Positions 1 through 10,225 of a DNA stretch of 64,000 nucleotides are shown in pieces. Source of the DNA: Crambe crambe (lineage: Eukaryota; Porifera; Demospongiae; Poecilosclerida; Crambeidae). The notes under the pieces are model-generated. The model searched no databases, was not told where the DNA came from, and saw only the letters and a program-made list of their open reading frames with translations. The translations under genes and the position numbers were made by a program. The DNA lies in the NCBI GenBank assembly GCA_963924555.1, contig OZ004593.1:2972480-3036479 (forward strand), given 5' to 3'. How positions within the stretch are numbered: the first letter of the stretch is position 1; every line of letters begins with the position of its first letter.

Positions 1-161
1 GTTTTTTCTTGTTTTAGTCCTTTTTGTATAAATAGGAGCTTAGTTGAACTGGATAGTTAGTTGAGAATTTGTGCTCTAGTCAGTGTCGTTTGTTATTCTA
101 TCAATTAAAATTTAATATACTTGCAAACTCCCGCTCCGGGTCCTCTACACCCATAATGACA
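1..161 (+). mobile_element. possible 3' part of an LTR (solo or truncated retroelement)
   Basis: The sequence has a TATAAATA box near 28-35, an AT-rich stretch and then a CG-containing end finishing in ...TGACA. From 162 onward it switches abruptly to the repeat flank also seen at about 9411-9440 and, inverted, after R3 (about 14955-14985). Those flanks lack bases 1-161, so this looks like an insertion whose 3' end is at about 161. TATA box plus a CA end is typical of an LTR, but the 5' end and any internal region lie outside the window, so the class cannot be fixed. Confidence 0.35.
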
Positions 162-243
162 CTGTTAGTTTAACTCAAGCATTCAAGTATAGCTATACTC
201 ACTACATGTATCTGTAATGAAGTCACTGACACAATATGTGCTC

Positions 244-760
244 ATTTACTGGAGTTCTTCCATCTAGAGGAGGTGTGACTTGAGAGGTACTGGAGGAGCA
301 CTAGGTTATTAACTACTGAGTACACGTCCCCTGATTCTTGTAGAGGCATCTTCTCTGCAGTCTTCTCATTATATGCTCGAGTTGATGAGAAGAGAAAGAA
401 GATGATGATGATGATGATGAAGAAAGAGGAAGACACTCCACCCCATGAGTCAGACCAGCTGTATGCACAAGTGGACAAGAAAAAGAACAAAGCAGAAGAC
501 AGTCCACCCCCTGAGCTAGACCAGCTGTATGCTCAAGTGGACAAGAAGAAGAGGAAGAACAGAAGCAGATGCCTCTTCTTGTTGATCAGTAGCAAATAAT
601 AATCATGTTCTTTTTTGGTTTCTTTACATTCTCATCGACTTGAGCATACAAGAGTGGATCTTCCATACCCTCTATACCAGCTTCCTTGGAGGCTTGAGAT
701 AGGGTATGCTCCCACCTCTCCCTTGTTTTGGTCCACACTAGCCACCCGGATGGAAAAACT
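244..760 (-). pseudogene. relic 1 of a type-B receptor tail, with internal inversion
   Basis: Read on the minus strand, about 760-561 matches the middle of the R3/R6 cytoplasmic tail (an EGMEDPLLYAQVDE-like stretch, then ATDQQEEASAS). About 366-244 matches its C-terminal end (ESGDVYSVV, like ESGDMYSVI of R3). The piece between them (about 367-560), which encodes the LYARV and two LYAQV motifs, is flipped and reads on the plus strand. The frame is also broken after YSVV and within the 561-760 part. There is no ectodomain or TM part here. It is a dead fragment of the family, in the opposite orientation to the functional genes. Confidence 0.7.
367..560 (+). other. 194-bp inverted segment inside relic 1
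   Basis: This stretch encodes, on the plus strand, an ALYARVDE start, a run of ATG codons from an (ATG)n tract and two DQLYAQVDKKK motifs. The sequences on both sides encode adjoining parts of the same tail on the minus strand. Breakpoints lie in purine/pyrimidine-rich GAAGA/TCTTC tracts near 366 and 560, which are inverted repeats of one another and could have mediated a local flip. Confidence 0.6.
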
Positions 761-770
761 TCCTTTTCCT

Positions 771-1600
771 TCTTGTTTGTTTATCATGTACTCCACCCAC
801 TTGAACATATAACTAATGGAAAGGAGAAGCTTCTTCTTCTTAATATTTTTATGCTATGCATGACACATCTGTATTGCACTGTACTTTGGGTTATAATTTC
901 AAGGTCACATACTGCATACTAACCGTTACTGTTCCTACGCCAGTGTCATAGGCATAGGAAGCTCTTTTAAAGTGGGACAGCCATTACATGGAGAGGGGAA
1001 CACTTTATCTCTTCAACATGTATAAAAGGCATGCTCTGAAGAAACAAGTTTATTGAAGTGATGACCACTACCAACTATTGCACATTGTTTTCCATGCATA
1101 CAGCTTCACTTCTGGTACCTCAATTAACAAGATTATCTCAATAATAACCTGGACCACTGAATTATACTTAGAACATTGGTATAGGAAGCGGTTTGAGGTC
1201 TACTTCCCATTAATAGCACCCTGCAAGTGAATTTCATTGGCTGATCTTAGGTACATAGCTTAAGCTTCAGTTTAAGTTCCAGTACCTTTTTCTACATATC
1301 TATGGATTAATTCTATTGAAAAATGTTGGCTCATAATAGAGGAACAATGGCTAACCACTTTTTTCACTCTGAATTTTAAATACAAGGTATGACCACATAG
1401 CTACACTGTAGCCAAGAATGTTCTAGCTTTTAATAGTTGTTTGTTTGTTTATTTGTTTGTTTTTGTTCTGGTTACTTAGGCTATATATACAACATGATTG
1501 ATATTTTTACTTAATCTCAATGAACTTTAAAAAAAAAACAACAAGCAACTTGATCCTCCCTAGCTATAGTTATTCTTATACCTTCATTATACTGTTGAAA
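771..1600. other. spacer with rearranged array flank
   Basis: No coding region is supported. About 820-930 matches 4805-4945 and 10535-10680 in the same orientation. About 960-1140 is the reverse complement of sequence near 5205-5360 and 19285-19420, so an inversion boundary lies between. About 1190-1270 matches 5995-6065 and 11715-11785. This is a mosaic of array-specific repeats. Confidence 0.5.
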
Positions 1601-1609
1601 GTATCAGCC

Positions 1610-1921
1610 ATGGAGATGAAATCCTATTGAAGCTGGATGACACACAACACCATGGACACATGAAGGTGACTGCATGAGCATGATGGCTGGAATTAAACTC
1701 ATGAAAGGAACCACTGCACCTGTTATTTTCCAAAACAAGCAATCATAATTATGACATGTTTACAATCATAACATTTCATGTAACTATACAGTTTTATATT
1801 GACAGCAGAGTCTAATAAAAGTCATGCCCATTCTATCAGCCAGTCAGATTAATGAGCAGTATAGTATCAGTTTCCTGAAGTCTGATTAGAAGTTAAACTC
1901 TATACAGTGTGAAACTACGCA
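1610..1921 (+). promoter_or_regulatory. conserved 5' flank (likely promoter region) of R1, representative of all six genes
   Basis: A block beginning GGAGATGAAATCC and containing TGACTGCATGAGCATGATGG recurs upstream of every receptor gene (starts near 1610, 6247, 11967, 15731, 21290 and 26864). It is also found, inverted, above relics 2 and 3. A TTTATAT motif at about 1793-1799 (also near 6433, 12153 and 15898) lies some 100-130 bp before the ATG and is a candidate TATA element. Short antisense reading frames here are not conserved as proteins. Conservation may simply reflect recent duplication. Confidence 0.4.
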
Positions 1922-3415
1922 ATGCTAAAGGTAAGAGACTAGCTAATACTTAACTATTGCAAGTCACCCCTTAGCTACTCAGTAATGGCTATTGTAGACT
2001 CTTTCTCAAATAAGCTAAAAGATACCTTTGTTTTGCTGTGTGTGCACATTTTGGAGAAAAAATATAACCACAGCATCATCAGCTGCACCTAAGTCATTAT
2101 CACTGTCTTTAATTATTAGGAGCACAAGTTCAAAACACTACTTTTGAGCATCTTCCTTCCTCTTGTCTTATCCCAAGGTATGCCATCTAACTCTACTGGT
2201 ATAGAGAGACAGTCATGTACGTATAAGGTGCAGTGATTTTAGCATGATGGTAGGAATAATGAAGTTGACTCCCAATCATGCAAACATGCTGTATGTATAT
2301 TTCTCTTCTTGTCCCATGCATGCATTTACATGCAGTTTCAGTAATCTTTCCAGAATCCTATACATTTTATAATGGTAATTCACTGACAATAAATGGATCA
2401 TCTCCTACTGGAAACTGTTCCAACAGTAGCATATCTTACCATGAGGGAAACAGACTAATAACCTGTCTGCAACCAAATTCCAGTGTTCTGTTTGATTGGG
2501 ATGTCCCCACACTTGCTGGACTAGACGGTGACATGTGGGCAAGTCAATTACTCACAATACAATCAATAAACAAACGTGTTGATATCAGATCAACTTTTTC
2601 ATTTAATGTAACAGTTGAAAGGATTGAGGTGTTGATATTCAACTGTTCAACGATATTGAGTCGAAATATCACCCTCGAACTCTTTGGAGGACCTAATGCT
2701 ACGAGGTATATAACTACAAAGCATTTGGGATCTGTTACTTCCTGTGACTCCCTTGTGAGAGTGTGCATATCAGTCAATACTTCAGATTTACAAGAGATTT
2801 TAATGAGATTTACCTCTAACAATGACTACTGGCTGTACCTTGCTGAGGTGATCTTCTACAGTCATAATTCTACCTGTTCACCAGACGCCATCATTAATTC
2901 GACTACACTACTACCACCAGACACAACAAGTCCACCAGATACTACTGCACACCTACAACAAGATACGAGTTCGCCAGATACCACGTCACCAGTTGAACCA
3001 TCAGTGAATGGAACTACAAGTACATGTCCCTCAAGTAACCATTGGTAGTAGTAAGTAGCTACATATAGTTTATTAGTCTCTGAACAATAATGATACACTG
3101 ATGCACTGCATGTTATTGATAACTGCAGGTGTAACATTCCAAACTGCCATTTTCTTATCTGTCATCATCACCGCCCTTGTCACAGCTCTACTGGCCACAG
3201 TCATCTTTGTGGTGGTGCTGGTTGTCATATGCAAGTGCCACCCAAAGTTCAGACCTGGAGGGACTGAAACGGGAGCCTCTGAAGTGATGGGTGGGGATGT
3301 GGGAGGTGTGGTTGTGAGAGGTGGCAATGATCCCACGTACATGGAGGTTGGTGGAGAAGAGAAAGGCCACACCTTTGAACTGAAGGAGAATGATGCATAT
3401 GGCACTCTCTCCTAA
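1922..3415 (+). CDS. R1: type-A paired-type receptor (unassigned ectodomain, TM, short Tyr tail)
   Basis: Four exons: 1922-1930 (MLK), 2120-2177 (EHKFK plus a Leu/Ile-rich signal core ending LSQ), 2336-about 3034, and 3129-3415. The last donor is the uncertain point. The donor position used by R4/R5 (GTAAGT at 3051) is preceded by an in-frame TAG at 3046-3048, whereas GTAACC at 3035 restores phase 1 and gives about 350 aa. The ectodomain has six Cys, about ten N-x-S/T sites and a Thr/Pro-rich stalk. The TM helix follows TFQTAIF, then KCHPKF and a tail with TYMEV and C-terminal AYGTLS, whose tyrosines are 20 residues apart. A frame starting at ATG 2278 is misleading because it lies in intron 2. 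The fold is unassigned. The EVIFYS strand before the last Cys recalls galactose-binding-like domains, but that is a guess. Confidence 0.75.
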
Positions 3416-3573
3416 AATTAATATTTACAGTCAAATGCAAACTCAATTCAATTAGCTACACAAACAGAATGTGTCCATAGTTTTATAGTTTATAAAAACT
3501 TACACATGCACATGCACTTGCTAATACCAATGCAATGTTCATAAATAAATAGTTTAATGGTAATGTGTTCTTT

Positions 3574-3579
3574 AATAAA
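3574..3579 (+). promoter_or_regulatory. polyadenylation signal of R1
   Basis: AATAAA about 160 bp after the stop, with another at 3544-3549. The pair is conserved after R2, R4 and R5 (for example 17496-17501), which supports a shared 3' end for the type-A genes. Confidence 0.5.
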
Positions 3580-3951
3580 CAACATGTGCAGATTGTGTCT
3601 GAGCGATCTGTGTTTTAACAGTTGTCATTGTCATGGTGGTATGTTTACTTGGTGATTAGAAGATGGCTTACAGGTACAGCTGTGTAATTACACTACATGG
3701 GGTAGCTACAGGCTGTGCATTTCATGTTGCCCACACACTGTAGTAGAACCATGATAGAACAATGGTGTGGATATATATATGATTGGTTGATCTTATTACA
3801 CCATTTCCATTAGTGTAAAGTGCATCTTCATTTTTATTTAAGAACGGGATCTTTCAGGACTAAAAACCGAGATCACTTAGCTAAGTATTCCAATGTGTAC
3901 TACTTCACATTTATCACAACTTGACTTTAATGCACACACAATTACTCCCTT

Positions 3952-4500
3952 GTGCATAGTTACAGCTGGTCTGGCTCAGGAGGAGTGTCTTCCTTTTTCT
4001 TACCCACTTGCAAATATAGCTGGTCTGGCTCAAGCAGTGAACTGTCTTTATTCTTCTTCACTTGTGTATACAGCTGGTCTGGCTTGTGGGGTTGAGTGTC
4101 TTCCTCTTTTTTCATCATCAACATAATTCTTCTTTTTCTCTTCTTGTCCACTTGAGCATATAATGCAGAAGCAGAAACCTCTTCTCGTTGGTCAGTAGCA
4201 AAGATGTCTCCACTTTCCTTTTATGGTTTCTTTACATCCTCATCGACTTGAGCATACAAGAGTGGGTCTTTCATACCTTCTACACCAACTTCCTTGGAGA
4301 CTTGAGGTTGATGTAGGACACAGTCCCACCTCTGCCTCATTTTGTTCCACAGTAGCCCCTTGGGAAGACTTGGTCCCTCCCCTCACTAGACCTGTGTCTC
4401 GTTCAAGGCGGTTGTAGAGTTGATCTGCTGGGACGTCTTCTCCTTGAATGTCAAGTATTGAGGAGTAGAATGCGTGTCCTGTACTGCTCTTAAATCTGAC
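3952..4500 (-). pseudogene. relic 2 of a type-B receptor tail
   Basis: On the minus strand from about 4497 the sequence encodes FYSSILDIQGED, DQLYNRLERDTG, GGTKSS and EAEVG of the B tail. It then loses about 30 bases and the frame, and recovers through DPLLYAQVDE and ALYAQVDKK to DQLYTQV and DQLYLQV, ending in a stop where DQLY is expected (about 3957). Directly above it (about 4500-4760) lies the receptor 5' flank, so the signal exons, ectodomain and TM helix are missing by a clean internal deletion. It is convergent with R1 and unlikely to be expressed as a receptor. Confidence 0.7.
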
Positions 4501-6240
4501 TGGCTGGTAGAATAGGCATATGGCTTTTATTTGACTCTGCATATAAAACTTATTGTTCTTCATACCATACACATGATAATACTTATATGACAACCATACA
4601 GTTGTATAGTTTATCATGGAATGTTATGATGGTAAGTATAATTGCTTCCAGTTTCCATCATGGCTATAATAACAGGTGCAGTAGTTCATTACATGAGTTC
4701 AATTCCAGCCATTATGCTCATGCAGTCACCTTCTTCATGTGTGTACTTAGAGGTGACACTAGCTAGCTAAATATCTTTGAATACAGGTGGTCTTGTTCTC
4801 ACTCACTTGGAAAAAGGAGAAGCTTCTTCTTCTTAAGACAAATTTACCTTTCTTCTTTATAGCTATATACTATAATGCATGATATATCTTTATTGCACTG
4901 TACTTTGGCTTATAATTTCAAGGTCAGACACTGCATACTAATTGTTAGCTATTTACTTTAGTAACAATCACATCTGTGTGTCACTTGTCTTTAAACGTGT
5001 CTCTGGGAGATTGAGTGTATAATGTAATGCAGCACACAATTTTGGAGGGCCAATTCGCTAGATTCCAGTTATGTACTACGTACTAACTTCAGTGAACCTC
5101 TAGCTCAAAATGTGCTAAATTGTGATTTGTTGGGATGTATAACACGGCCACTCCTCTGTTCCTACACCAGTGTCAGGCATAGGAATTTGATGTACCAAAA
5201 GTGAAGTTGTATATGCATGGAAAACAGTTCATTCTCAATATGCAATAGTTGATAGTGGTCATCAAACTTAGTTGTTTCTTTAGATCATGCCTTTTATACA
5301 TGCTGAAGAGATAAAGCATTCCCCTCTCCATGCCAATGGCTGCCCCAGTTTATTTAAAAAAAGAGCTAGCTAGATATCTCAATAATAACCTGGACCACTG
5401 AATCATATCTAAAACGAATTGTAGGCGTAGGAAGCAGGGTGGCAGGGACACCACTTATTTCTGCACACTAGCTAGGTATTTACGATATTCTTGATTCTTT
5501 ATGTCGTAGGTACATGGGATATACATATAGCTAATCTTAAAGAAATAGCAACTCTCTCTGGTAGATATAGCAGCTTTATCTGCATATGCAGAACTTTTCA
5601 ATGAATGTGACTAGAAAAGGTGTCCTATTTAGAGAGGTGTCCTGATTAGAGAGGTGTCCTGATTAGAGACTACACTACATGTAGATATGGAAAATGAATT
5701 GATGAACATGTGCTCAGATCTTGGCTAGACATGAAGGCAGTGTGACTTGTGTCCTATCATCCAGTGGGAGGGTGTTTTTTGGAGCTATATGGACAGCATG
5801 ATCAAGGTTCATAGTGATATGTACCATCATAATAATCATAGCTACTGCTTCCCCTTTCAGGTTTTGCAATAGAGGGTGTGATCTACTCAGACTAATAGTA
5901 ATTCTCTACAACTTATTCCAGAGTCCAATCATAATTATTTTTGTTTTACATAAAGGTATTGATTATTGTACAGCTACTGTATAGACTATAGAAGCTTTGA
6001 GGTCTACTTCCCATTAATAGCACCCTGCAAATGAATTTCATTGGCTGATCTTAGGTACATAGCTTAAGCTTCAGTTTAAGTTCCAGTACCTCTTTCTGCA
6101 TATCTATGGATTAATCCTGATAGGATTTTAAAACCACTTTTTCACTCTGAATTTTAAATTCTCAATGAACTTTTTAAAAAAAACAACTTGATCCTCCCTA
6201 GCTATAGTTATTCTTATACCTTCATTATACTGTTGAAAGT
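4501..6240. other. spacer: truncated 5' flank of relic 2 and array repeats
   Basis: No coding region is supported. About 4500-4760 is the inverted receptor 5' flank. About 4760-6240 is nearly the same as 10490-11960, so the R2 and R3 upstream regions are duplicates. Short copies of a GTGTCCTGATTAGAGAG repeat occur at about 5620-5670. The stretch near 5205-5360 recurs in the R4/R5 spacers. Confidence 0.5.
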
Positions 6241-6560
6241 ATCAGCCATGGAGATGAAATCCTATTGAAGCTGGATGACACACAACACCATGGACACATG
6301 AATGTGACTGCATGAGCATGATGGCTGGAATTAAACTCATGAAAGGAACTACTGCACCTGTTATTTGCCAAAACAAGCAATCATAATTGTGACATGTTTA
6401 CCAATCATAACATTTCATGTAACTATACAGTTTTATATTGACAGCAGAGTCTAATAAAAGTCATGCCCGTTCTATCAGCCAGTCAGATTAATGAGCAGTA
6501 TAGTATCAGTTTCCTGAAGTCTGACTAGAAGTTAAACTCTATACAGTGTGAAACTACACA

Positions 6561-8456
6561 ATGCTAAAGGTAAGACTGGCTAATACTTTAACTATTGCAA
6601 GTCACCCCTTAGCTAGTCAGCAAAGGCTATGTAGACTCTTTCTCTAATAAGCTAAAAGATACCTTTGTTTTGCTGTGTGTGCATATTTTGGGGGAAAAAT
6701 ATAACCACAGCATCATCAGCTGCACCTAAGTCATTATCACTGTCTTTAATTATTAGGAGCACAAGTTCAAAACACTTCTTTTGAGCATCTTCCTTCCTCT
6801 TGTCTTATCCCAAGGTATGCCATCAAACTCTACTGGTATAGAGAGACAGTCATGTACGTATAAGGTGCAGTGATTTTAGCATGATGGTAGGAATAATGAA
6901 GTAGACTCCCACATAGTTGCCAACCGTCCCGATTTGGCCGGGACACTCACGATATTATACCTCTTGTCCCGGTCCCGCCCGACATAGTGCTTTAACAATG
7001 ACTTGTCCCGACAGATAGAGCTACAAGGTAGTCTCGCCGGCCAAGGAAAGAATCGAGTCTGCCCCGCGGACTAGTCATTATATTATAAATGCACGCTCAG
7101 CACACATCATGTGATCTGAAGTTATAAACAAATGACATCATGAAATCCAGCGTGGCTTATTTTTCAGTGTGAATACCCATTATAACTTAGATCTACTTAC
7201 TTAGATTAATACGTTTAATCAAAATGGGCGTGTTTAATAAAAAAGTAGGCGTGGTCTAGAAAATGTTCGCGCGCGCCTATCTGTCCCTATATTCCATTTC
7301 CAAAAGTTGGCAACTATGCTCCCAATCATGCAAACATGCTGTATGTATATTTCTCTTCTTGTCCCATGCATGCATTTACATGCAGTTTCAGTAATCTTTC
7401 CAGAATCCTATACATTTTACAATGGTAATTCAATGACAATAAATGGATCATCTCCTACTGGAAACTGTTCCAACAGCAACTTACCTGACAGTGATGGACT
7501 AATAATAACCTGTCAGCAACCAAATTCCAGTGTTCTGTTTGATTGGCGTGTCCCCACACTTGCTGGACTAGACGGTGACATGTGGGCAAGTCAACTACTC
7601 CTGATACGATCAATAGTTGGACGTGTTCAAATCAGATCAGCTTTTGCATATAATGTAATGATCGAAAGGGTTGAGGTGTTGATGTTTACCTGTTCAATAG
7701 TGAGTCGAAATATCACCCTCGAACTCTTTGGAGGACCTATGACTACAAGGTATATAACTACAAAGCATTTGGGATCTGTTACTTCCTGTGACTCCCTTGT
7801 GAGAGTGTGCATATCAGTCAATACTTCAGATTTACAAGAGATTATAATGAGATTTACCTCTAACAATAACTTTTGGCTGTACCTTGCTGAGGTGATCTTC
7901 TACAGTCGTAATTCTACCTGTTCACCAGACGCCATCATTAATTCGACTACACTACTACTACCAGACACAACAAGTCCACCAGATACTACTGCACACCTAC
8001 AACAAGATACGAGTTCGCCAGATACCACGTCACCAGTTGAACCATCAGTGAATGGAATTACAAGTACATGTCCCTCAAATAACCATTGGTAGTAGTAAGT
8101 AGCTATGTATAGTTTATTAGTCTCTGAACAATAATGATACAATGATGCACTGTATGTTATTGATAACTGCAGGTGTAACATTCCAAACTGCCATTTTCTT
8201 ATCTGTCATCATCACCGCCCTTGTCACAGCTCTACTGGCCACAGTCATCTTTGTGGTGGTGGTTGTCATATGCAAGTGCCACCCAAAGTTCAGACCTGGA
8301 GGGACTGAAACGGGAGCCTCTGAAGTGATGGGTGGGGATGTGGGAGGTGTGGTTGTGAGAGGTGGCAATGATCCCACGTACATGGAGGTTGGTGGAGAAG
8401 AAAAAGGCCACACCTTTGAACTGAAGGAGAATGATGCATATGGCACTCTCTCCTAA
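6561..8456 (+). CDS. R2: type-A receptor, membrane exon possibly uncoupled
   Basis: Exons 6561-6569 (MLK), 6757-6814 (signal core), 7386-about 8094 and 8173-8456. Intron 2 carries a 407-bp inserted element. The ectodomain differs from R1 mainly in the loop after GNCS (NLPDSDGLI) and in IVGRVQIRSAFAYN. As in R1, a TAG (8090-8092) lies two bases before the usual GTAAGT donor, but here the rescuing GTAACC donor is lost (ATAACC). Reading through gives a secreted product of about 257 aa. A weak GTACAT donor at 8064 would keep phase 1 and join the TM/tail exon (TYMEV, AYGTLS). The TM exon is intact, one codon shorter than in R1. The gene could encode a soluble form, a membrane form through the weak donor, or be decaying. 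Confidence 0.6.
6912..7318. mobile_element. 407-bp MITE-like element in intron 2 of R2
   Basis: It is absent from the matching place in R1 and R3. It begins CATAGTTGCCAAC and ends GTTGGCAACTATG, a perfect 13-bp terminal inverted repeat. It is flanked by a CTCCCA duplication (6906-6911 and 7319-7324) that occurs once in the uninterrupted copies. The inside is CG-richer than its surroundings and has no convincing coding frame, so it is a non-autonomous DNA transposon. It ends a few bases before an ATG that is only intronic. Confidence 0.85.
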
Positions 8457-9478
8457 ATATTTACAGTCAAATGCAAACTCAGTTCAATTACACAAACAGA
8501 ATGTGTCCATAGTTTTATAGTTTATAAAAACTTACACATGTATACATGCACTTGCTAACACCAATGCAATGTTGATAAAATGAACGGTTTAATGGTAATG
8601 TGTTCTTTAATAAACAACATGTGCAGATTGTGTCTGAGTGATCTGTGTTTTAACAGTTGTCATTGTCATGGTGGTATGTCTACTTGGTGATTAGAAGATG
8701 GCTTACAGGTACAGCTGTGTAATTACACTACATGGGGTAGCTACAGGCTGTGCATTTCATCACAGAACCATGATAGAACAATGGTGTAGATATATATATA
8801 TTGGTTGATCTTATTACATCATTTCCATTAGTGTAAAGTGCATCTTCATTTTCATTTAAGAACGGGATCTTTCAGGACTAAAAACCGAGATCACTTAGCT
8901 AAGTATTCCACTTCACATTTATCACAACTTGACTTTAATGCACACACACTTACTCAGTGGAATTGAATGGAATGGTGAGATGAAAACAGCAACCATACTA
9001 TGGAATCTCATCTTTAAAATATTTTAGCAATTATTGTACTGGAGAGAGGGTGTATATTATCAGTCATAGTGGGAAAAATTTCTTGCCATATGTACATAAT
9101 ATATTCCACCTAGTACATTCTTGTGAATAGCACATCTGAACAGATCGTTTCAAAACTGAGCATTACTGCCAGTATGCAATCAGTGCTGCCTGGTGGTCTT
9201 GAATAGTAGCTACCACAATCATCATTTCCACCATAGTGTTAAGTGCAAACAGTCAACTGGATGTTATTGATCACATTATCCACATGTGTACATGCATTAA
9301 AACCTACACAATTTCTCTTTCAACATGGCTTTCATATAAAACTAAACTCTGTATATGAAGGGAAAATGTTTGTATATTGTGCATATTATAGTCCTGACCA
9401 CTGTTTAATAGTTTAACTCAAGCATTCAAGTAAGTATCTATACTACATAGCTATAGCTACTCACTGCATGTATCTGTA
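8457..9478. other. spacer between R2 and relic 3
   Basis: About 8457-8870 is the R1-type 3' flank with AATAAA signals. About 8870-9478 is the 3' flank of the opposing B-tail relic; the same sequence appears in reverse complement after R3 (14904-15470). No gene is seen. Confidence 0.5.
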
Positions 9479-10225
9479 ATGGAGTTATTGACACACTATG
9501 TGCTCATTTGTGAGAGTTCTTCCATGAGGAGGTGTGACTTGAGAGGTAGTGGAGGAGCTCTAGGTTTATTAACTACAACCCTGACTCCTGTGGAGACATC
9601 TCCTCAGTCTTCTCTTTCTCTTCTCCATACAGCTGGTCTATGTAGCTCAGGGGGTGGACTGTCCCTTTTCTTCTTCTTTTCCCTTGTGCATAGTTACTGG
9701 TCTGGCTCAGGAGGAGTGTCTTCCTTTTTCTTACCCACTTGCAAATATAGCTGGTCAGTGAACTGTCTTTATTCTTCTTCACTTGTGCATACAGCTGGTC
9801 TGGCTTGTGGGGTTGAGTGTCTTCCTCTTTTTTCATCATCAACATATTCTTCTTTTTCTCTTCTTGTCCACTTGAGCATATAATGCAGAAGCAGAAACCT
9901 CTTCTCGTTGGTCAGTAGCAAAGATGTCTCCACTTTCCTTTTATGGTTTCTTTACATCCTCATCAACTTGAGCATACAAGAGTGGGTCTTTCATACCTTC
10001 TGCACCAACTTCCTTGGAGACTTGAGGTTGATGTAGGACACAGTCTCACCTCTGCCTCATTTTGTTCCACAGTAGCCCCCTGGGAAGACTTGGTCCCTCC
10101 CCTCACCCTGGACCTGTGTCTCGTTCAAGGCGGTTGTAGACTTGATCTGCTGGGACGTCTTCTCCTTGAATGTCAAGTATTGAGGAGTAGAATGTGTGTC
10201 CTGTACTGCTCTTAAATCTGACTGG
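9479..10225 (-). pseudogene. relic 3 of a type-B receptor tail
   Basis: On the minus strand it matches the R3 tail from the DIQGED/VYN(R)LERDTG region to the very C-terminus (SHLLMEEL), with LYAQV-type motifs between. It has frame breaks in the EAEVG region, a stop replacing a tyrosine in one DQLY repeat and a damaged YSV motif. As in relic 2, the receptor 5' flank follows directly on the upstream side, with no signal exons, ectodomain or TM helix. About 98% of it aligns by eye with relic 2 where both exist, so one is a duplicate of the other. Confidence 0.7.

Noticed and set aside
2278..2335. ATG 2278 (and 12636, TTG 7307, ATG 16325, 21885, 27454) as receptor starts
   Set aside because: They lie in intron 2. 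The spliced MLK plus signal-core exons give a proper signal peptide and conserved phase in all six genes.
3101..3415. TM/tail exon as an independent small gene
   Set aside because: It begins with an acceptor (ACTGCAG) and fits phase 1 with the ectodomain exon; R4 and R5 join perfectly.
3340..3415. A canonical ITAM in the type-A tail
   Set aside because: Tyrosines are 20 residues apart instead of 10-12, and the first motif is YxxV followed by Gly.
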